Below are positions 41,902 to 51,165 of a stretch of DNA of 64,000 bases, piece after piece. Position 1 is the stretch's first letter. Each line of letters opens with the position of its first letter. Both the position numbers and the translations under genes were made by a program. This DNA is from GCA-020343675 sp964462945 (GTDB taxonomy: Bacteria > Planctomycetota > Phycisphaerae > Sedimentisphaerales > Anaerobacaceae). Where the stretch lies: contig CAYWZW010000023.1 in the NCBI GenBank assembly GCA_964462945.1, positions 1-64,000 of the forward strand, in the 5' to 3' direction. The notes under the pieces are model-generated. The model saw only the letters and a list, made by a program, of their open reading frames with translations, did not search any database and was not told the origin of the DNA.

Positions 41902-42657
41902 TTAGACGTCAGAAATGACCCACCCATAGTCCTTGTAGAACGCGCGCGATTCCGGCGATACGAGGAAATCCATAAACTCTTTAGCAGCCTCGGGCTGCCT
42001 GGCGAAAGACAACAGCCCAACACCTGTTCCTCGAAGCACTTGCTGCTCTTCGGGCATCTCGATGACTTCTATTCTTTCCGGTTCGAGATGTCGAAAAGCC
42101 GTCCAGCCGAATGCCGCATCGACCTGTTTGGTTGCAACAGCTTCAACGATAGCAACGCATCCGTTGGCGTAGTAGGAGATGTTTCTTCTGATTTTGTCCA
42201 AGAGGCCCAGCCTGCCGCTGATATCCTCCCACAATCCCTTGAGGCAGTCTATGACTGACACCGCCACACGCACGCCCGGCTTGGCCATATCCCCCACACA
42301 ACGTATATTCCTGGGATTGCCCGCGGGCACGATAATGGCCGAGGTACGATAGGCAATCGTACGCCGCTGACGCTTTTGCACAATCCCTCTTATCTCTCCG
42401 TCATCAAGCAAATACTCGGCCCCGCCTATCGCAAGGTCATGGATGCCCGCGTCGGCGATCTCCAGCAGAAAATCGTCGCCGCCGGTTTCTCCGGTAGCCT
42501 CTTCGGCGACCGGTGCAGCGCAATGCCGGCTGCACACACTGATCTCCACGTGGATACCGCTTTGCCGCTCAAATAGCTCGGCGGCCTTTTCCAGCGGCGC
42601 CGCACACGCCCTCGCACTAAAAACACGAACGACCCGACTACTGCTTTTCTGCTTCAT
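41902..42657 (-). CDS. ModA-like binding protein without signal peptide
   Basis: 251-residue member of the ModA/WtpA periplasmic-binding fold: VRVFSARACAAPLEKAAELFERQSGIHVEI, DLAIGGAEYLLDDGEI, AIIVPAGNPRNI and GVGLLSFARQPEAAKEFMDFLVS align with the two paralogues upstream. In contrast to them it has no signal peptide or lipobox: the basic start MKQKSSSR leads straight into the first strand. It has six cysteines, including CSRHC. It may act in the cytoplasm as a sensor, or be exported by another route. The ribosome site GGAGG before the ATG is strong, so the start is secure. It overlaps the TSUP gene by 20 bases. Confidence 0.75.
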   Translation of the reverse strand: MKQKSSSRVVRVFSARACAAPLEKAAELFERQSGIHVEISVCSRHCAAPVAEEATGETGGDDFLLEIADAGIHDLAIGGAEYLLDDGEIRGIVQKRQRRTIAYRTSAIIVPAGNPRNIRCVGDMAKPGVRVAVSVIDCLKGLWEDISGRLGLLDKIRRNISYYANGCVAIVEAVATKQVDAAFGWTAFRHLEPERIEVIEMPEEQQVLRGTGVGLLSFARQPEAAKEFMDFLVSPESRAFYKDYGWVISDV

Positions 42658-43117
42658 TCTTTACACCTCCAGGGTCAACTAAGCTCACATTGCTCTGACT
42701 TGTTAAATCCTCACCGGCACCCTGTCGTTGTGGTTTTGGTGAGGCAGTAAACATCCTTATGGCTACTATCGCCAGAAAAATTGCAAACACCTTCCGCAGG
42801 GTACCGCTCGGCAGCCGTGCGGCCAGTTCGGTCCCGCCTAAGACACCGGCCAAAGCGCCTAATGTAATCAACAGAATAATCACCGCGTTCATCTCAATTG
42901 CGGGATTTTTCCAGTATCGCAGCGCACCGACCAGTGCCATTGGAACCATGACGGCCAGGGCTGTTCCCTGTGCGGACTTCTGCTCGAAACTAAACAGAAG
43001 GACCAGCGCAGGTATAACTACGACCCCGCTGCCCAATCCAAGAGTGCCGCTGACTATACCTGCAAGGACACCCAATAGGATGAAAGCCCACCAGTAATTG
43101 TACAACTGACCTATCAT
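42638..43117 (-). CDS. half-size TSUP (TauE/SafE) transporter
   Basis: 159-residue membrane protein with four helices. The start GVLAGIVSGTLGLGSGVVVIPALVLLF and the segment QGTALAVMVPMALVGALRYW match one repeat of the TSUP family, which normally has two such repeats (about 250 residues). The protein stops after one repeat and a charged 35-residue tail, so it would have to dimerise. Half-size TSUP proteins exist. A GGGAG ribosome site precedes the ATG. Association with an oxyanion importer suggests transport of a sulfur or molybdenum oxyanion, by inference. Confidence 0.8.
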   Translation of the reverse strand: MIGQLYNYWWAFILLGVLAGIVSGTLGLGSGVVVIPALVLLFSFEQKSAQGTALAVMVPMALVGALRYWKNPAIEMNAVIILLITLGALAGVLGGTELAARLPSGTLRKVFAIFLAIVAIRMFTASPKPQRQGAGEDLTSQSNVSLVDPGGVKNEAEKQ

Positions 43118-43259
43118 GTAAGGACTCCCATAAGGCCCCCGTGATTTTGGCGTTTTCTGACGCAGACATTATAAGATTCATAGGACTGTTCACAAGGGAA
43201 ATACTCACGGACAACACCCGAAATCGGGCCGCAAGGCCTGGTTATCTGGAAACCCCATT

Positions 43260-44045
43260 CTATCCCGGCGGCTCCGTGCGGTATCCGTGTTGCGCGAAAA
43301 TGTCTTGCCCCCGATTGGAAACGGCGAATTCCACAAATTCTTCAGCCAGCGAGCGGTTCTTGGTGAAGGTGAGCACACCGACGTCCACAGTTGAGATCAC
43401 ATTTTGGTCAGCGGGAATAGGAACCTCGGTTCCGTGTTCGTCGTAGTATCGGGCAATTGCATCCCAGACAATGACGGCATCGAGCGAGCCAGCCTGAATT
43501 TGCATCCCCAGCTCGTTGACCGTCAGCGACTGAAAGGCCAGATTCTTCTCGACGTCCTCCCGGGCGATATTATTCTTGGCGAAAACCTCCTTTGTCGTTC
43601 TGCCGATGGCACAGGTCCTGGCATCGCCGAGCCCGAGCTTCAAGCCCGGTTGGAGCAGGTCCTGCAATCGGCCAATATTTTTCGGATTGCCTTTTTGCAC
43701 GAGAATGGTCGGCACAAAGTAGCAGACGGACTTTTGCGAGAGAATCATGCCCTCCGCAGCAGCCTGATCGACGTAGTATTCGTCGCCCGGCATGTAGAGG
43801 TCGCCCTGCCGGGTCAGCTTTATTTTCGAAAGAAGCACTTCGCTGCCGGCATAGTCCGTGACGATTTTCACGCCGTGTTCCCGTTCGAAGGTCTCGGCTA
43901 TTTGCTGTACGGGCGGGCGAATGCCGGCGCCGCAATAGAGAAGCAATTCCTTGGCCCCGGCGTCGGACTTCTCGGGTTTTTCGCCCTTGCAGCCTGACAG
44001 CAGAACGGCGATGACAACGAGTGTGGACCATACGAGCTGCTTCAC
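43260..44045 (-). CDS. ModA-like substrate-binding lipoprotein
   Basis: 261-residue lipoprotein (LLSGC at Cys19) of the molybdate/tungstate binding fold: LLLYCGAGIRPPVQQIAETFEREHGVKI, GDLYMPGDEYYVDQA, PTILVQKGNPKNI and the C-terminal NRSLAEEFVEFAVS. It starts with GTG, with GAGG upstream. It is one of three related binding proteins in the operon. The ligand loop differs from classical ModA (no ASSL), so tungstate, molybdate or another oxyanion are open. Confidence 0.82.
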   Translation of the reverse strand: MKQLVWSTLVVIAVLLSGCKGEKPEKSDAGAKELLLYCGAGIRPPVQQIAETFEREHGVKIVTDYAGSEVLLSKIKLTRQGDLYMPGDEYYVDQAAAEGMILSQKSVCYFVPTILVQKGNPKNIGRLQDLLQPGLKLGLGDARTCAIGRTTKEVFAKNNIAREDVEKNLAFQSLTVNELGMQIQAGSLDAVIVWDAIARYYDEHGTEVPIPADQNVISTVDVGVLTFTKNRSLAEEFVEFAVSNRGQDIFAQHGYRTEPPG

Positions 44046-44062
44046 GTTGCTCTTGCGCCCTC

Positions 44063-44827
44063 TTATTTCACATAACCGTACTCGGCGAAAATCGCCGGAC
44101 CCCGATTCCGGGCAAACGCCATGAATTGCTTGAGCAATTCCGGCTTTTTGCTGTAGCTCAGGCCCATAATATATACGCGGGTTTCCTCATCGTATTCGTA
44201 TGGCGTCTTGACAATGTCCAGGCTGTCGCCGAACGTATGAGCCACGCCGTTCCACATAATTCCCGCATCGATAGCCTGGGTCTTGAGAAAGGTGCCGATG
44301 TTGCTATGTCCCTTGGTCAGACGGTTCTCGACGTTCTTCATCACGGCAGCTTTGATCCCTTTCTTCTCCAGGAGGGTAAAGACCATCTCCCCACAGGTGG
44401 AATACTGCGGGTCGGTCAGAGCGACCTTCAGGCCGGGCCGGGCCAAGTCCTCGATGCTCTTGATGCTCTGTGGATTGCCCTTCTGAACAACCAGTACTGG
44501 AGCCACAAAGCCCACCTGGACATGGTCAGCCAGGGCGTTGACATCGCGGACATAACCAAGGTACGGGTCGTGGGTGATGAAAATGTCACCCTGCTGACCG
44601 ACCTTCACCAGAGGCAGCAAGTCCTCACTGCCGCCTGAGGTGGTTACCGTCGTGATACTGGTCTGGGCGGTAAACTCCGAGCACATCTTCTCTGTGGGTG
44701 GGGCAAAAGAGCTTCCGCAAAGGATTGCCAATTCTTTCTTCTGGGTCGGCCCTTTATCCTTGCTGCAGCCGGTGAGTAAAAAAGTATGGGCCGAGATGAG
44801 CACTGAGAGAAAAATCATTCTGTTCAT
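44063..44827 (-). CDS. ModA-like substrate-binding lipoprotein
   Basis: 254-residue lipoprotein (FLLTGC) paralogous to the gene just downstream: LAILCGSSFAPPTEKMCSEFTAQ, QGDIFITHDPYLGYV, PVLVVQKGNPQSIKSI and KPELLKQFMAFARNRGPAIFAEYGYV. I start at the ATG at 44827, which has GAGGG 9 bases upstream, and not at the further upstream ATGs. It is the first gene of the ABC operon. Two lipoprotein receptors with diverged loops suggest two related ligands or two affinities. Confidence 0.82.
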   Translation of the reverse strand: MNRMIFLSVLISAHTFLLTGCSKDKGPTQKKELAILCGSSFAPPTEKMCSEFTAQTSITTVTTSGGSEDLLPLVKVGQQGDIFITHDPYLGYVRDVNALADHVQVGFVAPVLVVQKGNPQSIKSIEDLARPGLKVALTDPQYSTCGEMVFTLLEKKGIKAAVMKNVENRLTKGHSNIGTFLKTQAIDAGIMWNGVAHTFGDSLDIVKTPYEYDEETRVYIMGLSYSKKPELLKQFMAFARNRGPAIFAEYGYVK

Positions 44828-44900
44828 ATTCGTTACCCTCATTTTCTTGACCATCGGACAGTCATTCACCGGGTTCGAGAGAGGTGAGCCGTTAAGCCGC

Positions 44901-45854
44901 CTACGGCTCCTTTCGCCCTGTCCCCGTCCACAAACGGTTGTTTCCCTCCGGATGGTCGGCTATAACACTGCCGCCGGCGTCGAACACATACCCAAGGTCC
45001 TTCAGCGACAAGTGTTCGGCGTGCCCATCCACAAAAGATGCGTTTGCCTTCCCGCTATGCCTGGCCTCAGCGGGGGAATGCTGTTGCTCGATAACCGGCC
45101 CTATATCTGTGAAGCCAAATTCCGTAGCTGCTTTACTACGAGCTATCCTGGGCGGGTCCAGCGTGTAGGAATGAAGCCCGTGTGGGATATCCGGCGGCCC
45201 GGTCTGGCCGCGAGCGCCGCGGCTGTCGGCTATGATGACAGTCTCACTCGGCCGCTGGAGTTTTGCTACATAGACCGGAAAATTCTGGAAGTGTCCTCCG
45301 TCCGGGGTCACTCTCGAATTGCCGAGATATTGATAGTTGTATCCGTACGAGCCGTTTCGGATGTCCCGCTTGTCAAAATCCGGGTGGCGGAATGAAGGGC
45401 ATAGGAAATAATCATTGGTCATAATCAGCGTATCGCTGTCATCGAAGTAACCTTTGCTCTTGATACTCTCAAGGTAATGCGCTGGATCGATTACCGGCCC
45501 TATGCCGTGGTCAAAGAACCAATGCCACCTCGGATTCTTCCGCCCGTATTCGTTGACGTAGCCGTCAGGGTCGGTCGGCTTGGCTTTCCTCATCCGATAG
45601 GGTGGAAGCCCGCCATCCCCTTCAAGAGCATATATATGTCCTGCCATCGAAATCCGCCTGACGTTGCTCATGCAAATTGTGGAACGTGCCGTCTCACGGA
45701 CTCTGCCCATCACCGGCATGAGTATGCCCATCAGCAAAGCGATAATGGAGATTACCACTAACAGCTCGATTAAGGTAAACCCGGCCCCGCCTGCTCCGGC
45801 AATCGCTTTGCCGGACCGGGCAGGTTTCAAGTGACAGCGTTCTTGCAGTCTCAT
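44901..45854 (-). CDS. type II secretion-like pseudopilin, H-X9-DG type
   Basis: 317-residue planctomycete pseudopilin. The prepilin peptidase site and helix read GGAGFTLIELLVVISIIALLMGILMPVMG, and near the C-terminus RHSGKANASFVDGHAEHLSL carries the H-X9-DG processing-associated motif of the DUF1559-like family. The middle contains CPSFRHPDFDKRD and SYGYNYQYLGNS. The mature protein would have an extended globular domain. It is the last gene of the PQQ-propeller / sigma / anti-sigma group, 46 bases after the anti-sigma gene. These proteins are numerous in planctomycetes and their role is not established. Confidence 0.88.
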   Translation of the reverse strand: MRLQERCHLKPARSGKAIAGAGGAGFTLIELLVVISIIALLMGILMPVMGRVRETARSTICMSNVRRISMAGHIYALEGDGGLPPYRMRKAKPTDPDGYVNEYGRKNPRWHWFFDHGIGPVIDPAHYLESIKSKGYFDDSDTLIMTNDYFLCPSFRHPDFDKRDIRNGSYGYNYQYLGNSRVTPDGGHFQNFPVYVAKLQRPSETVIIADSRGARGQTGPPDIPHGLHSYTLDPPRIARSKAATEFGFTDIGPVIEQQHSPAEARHSGKANASFVDGHAEHLSLKDLGYVFDAGGSVIADHPEGNNRLWTGTGRKEP

Positions 45855-45899
45855 TCTTTCCTCATTCAGTCACTTACAAAGTCTGTCTTGGAGATCTGG

Positions 45900-47324
45900 C
45901 TATCCCTTGAAGACAATCGCGTGGACGATACCGTCATGAGTTTTAACGTAGCCCGTGCCGTCGATCTTGACGAACGCGTTGCAGGACTTCATCCCGGCCA
46001 GCTCCCACACCTTACAACCGGTGTACCTGTTCAAAGCGACCAGGCGTCCATGGTCACGTGAATCGACAAAATAGGCCAGCCCCTCTGCATACGTCACCGG
46101 GTTACAACCTGTGGCCGGGCAGGTCCAAAGCAACTGTCCCGTCGTTCCATCCAGCGCCTGGACGTTTTGATCGCGCAGATAGAGCATATCGCCGATAGCA
46201 TACAGGTGAGTCACATGAGCTACGTCTCTGGACCATAGTATTTTGTGCGCTGCCAGGTCCATACAGAGCAGCCGGCTGACACCAACGCCGCGGCCCAACG
46301 AGGCGTAGATCTCTGCGTCGGTCGCAGCCAACAGCGGTCGATCCAGACCGGACTTAACGTCGCTATGGGCCAATCTCCAGGACTCATCACCTGTTGCAAT
46401 ATTCAAGCAATAGAGCGCGGCGGCGTTCGCAACATAGATGTCGTTGTTCACGAATGCCGCTGCGGACAACAAACCGCCATCAGGAATCGAATACGCCCAA
46501 AGTAGTTCCCCATTGGTGCAACTAAGCGTGTGAACGGTCGTATTGGTGGTCCAGCAGATGCGGCCTGCGGGCAGCAGAGTCGGGCGACACGGGCTGCGCA
46601 GCGGGTCCGGGCACTGCTGTGGATATTTCCATAGAGTCTTGCCATCGGCGGCATCGAGCGCAACCAAGTCCAATTTCCCGGCCCCGCTCGGCGCCAGACA
46701 ATAGACACGCGAATCGTCCGCCAGAATGTGACCGCAGCCTTGAATATCCGATAGCCAATTTTGCCTGCCGGTCTTTATATCGAGTGCCGCGACGTGGGCC
46801 TGCTGGCCGTACTCCTGCAAAAGATACATGTTTTGCCCACGAACTACAACTCCATCGGCCATCGACCCGGGCACCGAAAGGGCGCCTCGATGCTGCCAGA
46901 CCTGCAAGATAGACGGTGCACCAAGAGCGGATATGCGTCCGCCGTGCGTCGTTCCTCGCGCTTCCTCGGACGATGGACCAAGAGGACCGGGTTCCAAAAA
47001 CCACGCGTGCCAGATTACTGAAGCGAACAGTAAACATGCTGCTGCTGAGGCAGTTATGCCGACTATGCGGCGTATCCGCGAGCGATGGGCTATCGTCCGG
47101 ATTTCCGCCTTAGCTGCCGAATGAACCGCACGCACGAAATCGAGTCTCAATGAATCCGGTTGCGAAGCTTGTTTGATCTGCGTAACCAGCAGGCGATACT
47201 GGCCTTCCGCAGCCCTGCAGGCTGGGCAGACTGCCAGATGTGCCTTAATTGCGACCTGTTCCGGTTTAGGTACTTCGCCGAGAACAAATAGTTCGATTTT
47301 CTGACTGACTTCTGCACAGTTCAT
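45900..47324 (-). CDS. zinc-finger anti-sigma factor with PQQ-like propeller
   Basis: 474-residue membrane protein. Residues 1-40 form a zf-HC2 anti-sigma domain (Cys3, His29, Cys33 and Cys36 in HLAVCPAC), a helix crosses the membrane near residue 92-112 (GITASAAACLLFASVIW), and the external part is a PQQ-like beta-propeller (VAALDIKTGRQNWLSDI, LVALDAADGKTLWKYP, VQALDGTTGQLLWTCP, RLVALNRYTGCKVWEL). The sigma factor lies directly upstream. The propeller probably acts as the signal receiver for a cell-surface stress or substrate. The residues that would bind PQQ itself are not apparent. Confidence 0.85.
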   Translation of the reverse strand: MNCAEVSQKIELFVLGEVPKPEQVAIKAHLAVCPACRAAEGQYRLLVTQIKQASQPDSLRLDFVRAVHSAAKAEIRTIAHRSRIRRIVGITASAAACLLFASVIWHAWFLEPGPLGPSSEEARGTTHGGRISALGAPSILQVWQHRGALSVPGSMADGVVVRGQNMYLLQEYGQQAHVAALDIKTGRQNWLSDIQGCGHILADDSRVYCLAPSGAGKLDLVALDAADGKTLWKYPQQCPDPLRSPCRPTLLPAGRICWTTNTTVHTLSCTNGELLWAYSIPDGGLLSAAAFVNNDIYVANAAALYCLNIATGDESWRLAHSDVKSGLDRPLLAATDAEIYASLGRGVGVSRLLCMDLAAHKILWSRDVAHVTHLYAIGDMLYLRDQNVQALDGTTGQLLWTCPATGCNPVTYAEGLAYFVDSRDHGRLVALNRYTGCKVWELAGMKSCNAFVKIDGTGYVKTHDGIVHAIVFKG

Positions 47325-47443
47325 ACACTTTGGGCTCCGATCAGTACCTATTACGCTTCGGGAAGCGATTTGGGGACATATTTATAAAAAGAATTGTCGG
47401 AAGCGCCCCCGCCTTTGTCTTCGACAAGAAGACGCGTGGGGAT

Positions 47444-48067
47444 TCAAAGCGAAACTGGCAACCTGTCTGCCGACAGGCAAGATTTGCCTGCAAGACTCTC
47501 CGAATCACAGGTTTTTGCACGCAGCCGCCTCAAAGCGCGTTGAGCCCTTTTTTTTGCCGCTTCTTCGGAAATGCCAAGTGCAGCCGCAATATCGCGGAAT
47601 TGCAAACCCTGGACAATTCGCAGCGTCAGCACGTCTCGCTCGCCATGCGCCAGGCCGTCCAATAATTTCGGGATTTCCGATAAGTCAGTCCGTTCCGTCA
47701 GGCCACTCGATGCCTGTGCGGAATTGCCGGACTGAATTGTCCCGGCCTGGCCCCCGCTGGCAATTTCCTCCATTGCCTGTCTCTGCCGAGCCCGCTGACG
47801 CAACATATCTACACATACGTTTCGAACAATAGCGTAGAACCAGCACGAAAAGGGGCTGCTGCATACGTACTGATCCCGCTTGCGGATCACCCGAAGGAAG
47901 GACTCCTGAACGGCATCTTCCGCGAGAGCATGATCCAAAAGGATCTGCCGGGCCACAGCCAGAGCGGGACTCATATAGCAAGAAACGATTTGCTCGAAGG
48001 CATCTGAGTCAAGCCGGGCCTGAAACCAGGCCATAAGTGCTTCATGCGATGGAACAGACTGAGCCAT
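47444..48067 (-). CDS. ECF-type RNA polymerase sigma factor
   Basis: 207-residue sigma-70 family factor with region 2 (EQIVSCYMSPALAVARQILLDHALAEDAVQESFLRVIRK, FSCWFYAIVRNVCVDMLRQR) and region 4 (LAHGERDVLTLRIVQGLQFRDIAAALGISEEAAKKRAQRALRRLR). I start at the ATG at 48067, since the longer frame overlaps the upstream gene; no good ribosome site is seen. The downstream gene encodes its presumed membrane anti-sigma factor. Regulation of the propeller protein and the pseudopilin around it is plausible. Confidence 0.88.
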   Translation of the reverse strand: MAQSVPSHEALMAWFQARLDSDAFEQIVSCYMSPALAVARQILLDHALAEDAVQESFLRVIRKRDQYVCSSPFSCWFYAIVRNVCVDMLRQRARQRQAMEEIASGGQAGTIQSGNSAQASSGLTERTDLSEIPKLLDGLAHGERDVLTLRIVQGLQFRDIAAALGISEEAAKKRAQRALRRLRAKTCDSESLAGKSCLSADRLPVSL

Positions 48068-48120
48068 TCGACTGTGTTCTTGTACCCTTATTTGTATCCG
48101 ACTTGTCGGACGAGTCCGAT

Positions 48121-51100
48121 TTAGCCGCTTTTGCCGAAGCACAAGACCTGCCCATCTTCGAGAGTTACTACGGCGCGTCCATCCCGGTCAACGGCCAAAC
48201 CCCAGGGAACGGGGGCCGACGGCAGCGTTTGAGACCAGAGTGCCTTCCCATCTTTGAGATTTAAGGCGACAAGCTCCGATTTGCCCGCAACCACGACGGC
48301 GTTGTTACAAACAGCTATGGCCATGCTATCCTTGCACTCGCGGCCCCACAACGGTTTGTCCTTAATCCCCAGCTTTTTCCAATCAAGATTGAACCGATTA
48401 CCGGGCTCGGCCATCTTCTTCTTCAGCAGCTCTCTATCGATCTGATCGAAGCACAGAACCTGCTTGTTGTTCTGGCCGCTTACCCAGACAATGTCACGGC
48501 CGCCACTCGAGGCGAGGAAAACCTTATTGAAGGCGGTATTATCGAAAACGTCGTATTTCGGATGAGCGTAGTAAGGCTTACCGCAAGCCACAACCTGATC
48601 GCCGAGCAGCGAGAGTTCCCAGCCGCGAGGGCTTTCTGATCGGCACTTTGCCAAAGGTCCCGGATCGTTAAGGCACCTCCCGTCGGCGACGTTATAGACA
48701 GCCGGTGAGATGGAGGTCCCCCCGGCCATGTAGAGCTTGTCGTTGTGAAGCAGGATATGACCCTGCACGCTGACGCCGGTGCGGGCCTGCCGGTCAAGAT
48801 GGCCGGATGTGTTATTCTGCCACTTGATTTGGCCCGTTTCAGCATCGAGAGCATAGACGTACGTCCCGTCGAAGTTGGCCATACCCGCGGCGGCGTAGGC
48901 GATACCATCTTCGACCAGCACGCCGCTGGCGGCCGGCCAAGTTGACGAGAGTAGGCCGTAAACAGGTATCACGCGCTGCGCCGGAGCGGCGCGGAACCGC
49001 CACAGCAGCCGGCCCGTCTGCGCCTCGAAGGCATAGACGTATCCGTCTCCGGAGCCGACCAGGGCACGGCCCTTCCAGATCGTCGGCGGAATCCGGACCG
49101 CCCCGCCGGTATAGGCCTTCCAACGCAAATCACCGCTGGCCGCATCCAATGCTCGAACGATGCCGTCCGGCCCGCCGGCAAACACAAGGCCGCCGGCAGC
49201 AACCGGAGCCGTAGGTAGAACAGCGGCAGAGCATTTCGCCTGCGGCTCAAAACGCCAGAGCAGTTTGGCCTTGTCCGGGACAGCGGCCTGTGTTGTGGAA
49301 CTGCCGCTGCTGTCAGCGCGAAACATGGGCCAGTCGGCAGGTGATTCAGAGAAGCTCGCGACTTTCGTCAAATCGCCGGCGCTCTTTTCCAGACGCTGTT
49401 CCTGCGTTGCCATCGGGCTAAAGTCGAAGTCTCCCGCCGGTCCAAGAGAAGTGACGCCGTAGAGTGTGAGCTGACAGTCGCACACCGACGGCCACCAGTA
49501 CAGCAGGCCATTGGCAATGATTACACCTTCCTGGCATACGGGACGCATCGGCGAGATCCACTGGGGGCGGTCCGAGGCCAGGTCCAAGCGTACCGAGCCG
49601 TCATCGGCGCGGAAGAAAATGGCGTCGGCCGAACCCGTCGGCCGGGTGCACGCCCGCCGGCTGTGATCGATTTGGGCCAAAACTTCTCCGGTCAGCGGAT
49701 TAAATTTCACACACGGGTGTTTGTCGATCTGACCGCTGATGCCGTAAAGCGCATCATCCCGCAAAACCAACTGAAAGTTACTGTACGAATTTTCCCAGAG
49801 AATATGCCCATCCTCGGTGGAGACGGCGAGCAGCTTGCCAATCGGCGGGCCGGCAAAATACAGGGCCTTATCGGAGCACTTCAGATAACACGTCGTGCGC
49901 CAGTTGGTGCGCCAGTCCTGCCGGTCGAGATACGTCCCCAGCGAATCGAACAATTCGGGGGCATTGTCCGGCGTCTTTCGCCAGAGCACGCTGCCGGTCT
50001 TCGCATCCAGGCAGGCAAGATAAGCGCCGAATCGAAAGATGTAGATGCGTCCGTTTTTCATGCATATCGCCCGGCCATCCACCGGCTCCTGCTCCTGATA
50101 GCTCCACAGGACCTTCTTGGTGGCCGGGTCGATGGCCAGAACGTTCCGCCCGAATCCCCACGGCTGGTTCGGCTGGTTGAAACCTTCCGATATAGGGTCC
50201 CACGGCCAGCCGTGAGCCTCTCGCCGCCAGCGTTTGGTTTCATCTCGCTGCTCCTGCTCGCCCATCAGGGCGTAGAGCACGCCGTTCTCCATCGCCATCC
50301 ATTTCCAGAATGTTCCGCCCGCACGCTCGACCGGCGGGATGATCTCGTCTTTCTGTTGGCCGGTCACGGTATCGATCACTTTGCAGGATTTATCGTCACC
50401 CACGTAAAGCACCGCCGGCGTGGCGATCATCGTGTTGCGGTGAATCATCACGCCCTCGGCCAGGTCTCGCTGCCATAGGATCGTGCCGTTGTAACCGTTG
50501 AAGGCCACGATCTTGTTGAGGTAGGGTTCTTCCCGCTCCTTGAATGCCACGTGGCCGAAAGCCTTGAACACGCGACCGGCGGACGTCACCGTCACCTGCG
50601 GCAGCGGCGCGTATCGCGGCTCAGCCATGAACTGAGTCAAATAAGGCGCCAGAATGACCTTGTCCTGAGACTGCGGATTGTTGTCCGGTCCGTGATACGG
50701 GTGAGTCCAGTCGTCCACGCCTTCGGGCAGCGGTTTAATCGTCACTTTGCGCCCCAGGAAGACCTTTCCGCCGGGACGCACTACTCTCAGAGCCTCGGCT
50801 TCGGAAATACCGCTTGTCTCATCCACGGCAATCAGCGCGTCGGCCAGATTATCCGCCAGATGCAACTCCGTCAACGCGCCCGACTCCACGAAAATGCGCG
50901 TCCCGTAGAGCTTCGCGTCATCGACGATTCCTCGCGCGGCCTGAACGTCCTGGGCCTTCGGCAACTGGACGTATATCAGCAGCCCACTTTGCCTGGCAAG
51001 CTGCAAAGCAAGCTCGCACTTGGCGTCGCCCAGCACTACGCAGATCCCCTGCGTGACGCCGATGTCACTCAGAGACGGCGTGCCCTGGACTGCCGGAGAG

Positions 51101-51165
51101 GGGGATGGGTGACTGAGCAGAACGCCCACTGCTCCGATTAGCAGACCTCTACCTATCGTTCTCAT
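48121..51165 (-). CDS. exported PQQ-propeller protein with degenerate methyltransferase-like N-terminus
   Basis: 1014-residue protein. A signal peptide (GRGLLIGAVGVLLSHPSPSPA) leads to a Rossmann-like region of about 120 residues (GICVVLGDAKCELALQLARQ, ADNLADALIAVDET, RVVRPGGKVFLGRKV) that resembles a class I SAM methyltransferase with the glycine motif lost. The rest carries at least eight PQQ-like propeller blades (IVAFNGYNGTILWQRDLAE, LACLDAKTGSVLWRKTP, VYAFEAQTGRLLWRFRA, VYALDAETGQIKWQNNT). The ATG at 51165 has GAAAGGG upstream. It is a paralogue of the gene at 56033. Such proteins are planctomycete-rich; the substrate is unknown. Confidence 0.82.
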   Translation of the reverse strand: MRTIGRGLLIGAVGVLLSHPSPSPAVQGTPSLSDIGVTQGICVVLGDAKCELALQLARQSGLLIYVQLPKAQDVQAARGIVDDAKLYGTRIFVESGALTELHLADNLADALIAVDETSGISEAEALRVVRPGGKVFLGRKVTIKPLPEGVDDWTHPYHGPDNNPQSQDKVILAPYLTQFMAEPRYAPLPQVTVTSAGRVFKAFGHVAFKEREEPYLNKIVAFNGYNGTILWQRDLAEGVMIHRNTMIATPAVLYVGDDKSCKVIDTVTGQQKDEIIPPVERAGGTFWKWMAMENGVLYALMGEQEQRDETKRWRREAHGWPWDPISEGFNQPNQPWGFGRNVLAIDPATKKVLWSYQEQEPVDGRAICMKNGRIYIFRFGAYLACLDAKTGSVLWRKTPDNAPELFDSLGTYLDRQDWRTNWRTTCYLKCSDKALYFAGPPIGKLLAVSTEDGHILWENSYSNFQLVLRDDALYGISGQIDKHPCVKFNPLTGEVLAQIDHSRRACTRPTGSADAIFFRADDGSVRLDLASDRPQWISPMRPVCQEGVIIANGLLYWWPSVCDCQLTLYGVTSLGPAGDFDFSPMATQEQRLEKSAGDLTKVASFSESPADWPMFRADSSGSSTTQAAVPDKAKLLWRFEPQAKCSAAVLPTAPVAAGGLVFAGGPDGIVRALDAASGDLRWKAYTGGAVRIPPTIWKGRALVGSGDGYVYAFEAQTGRLLWRFRAAPAQRVIPVYGLLSSTWPAASGVLVEDGIAYAAAGMANFDGTYVYALDAETGQIKWQNNTSGHLDRQARTGVSVQGHILLHNDKLYMAGGTSISPAVYNVADGRCLNDPGPLAKCRSESPRGWELSLLGDQVVACGKPYYAHPKYDVFDNTAFNKVFLASSGGRDIVWVSGQNNKQVLCFDQIDRELLKKKMAEPGNRFNLDWKKLGIKDKPLWGRECKDSMAIAVCNNAVVVAGKSELVALNLKDGKALWSQTLPSAPVPWGLAVDRDGRAVVTLEDGQVLCFGKSG

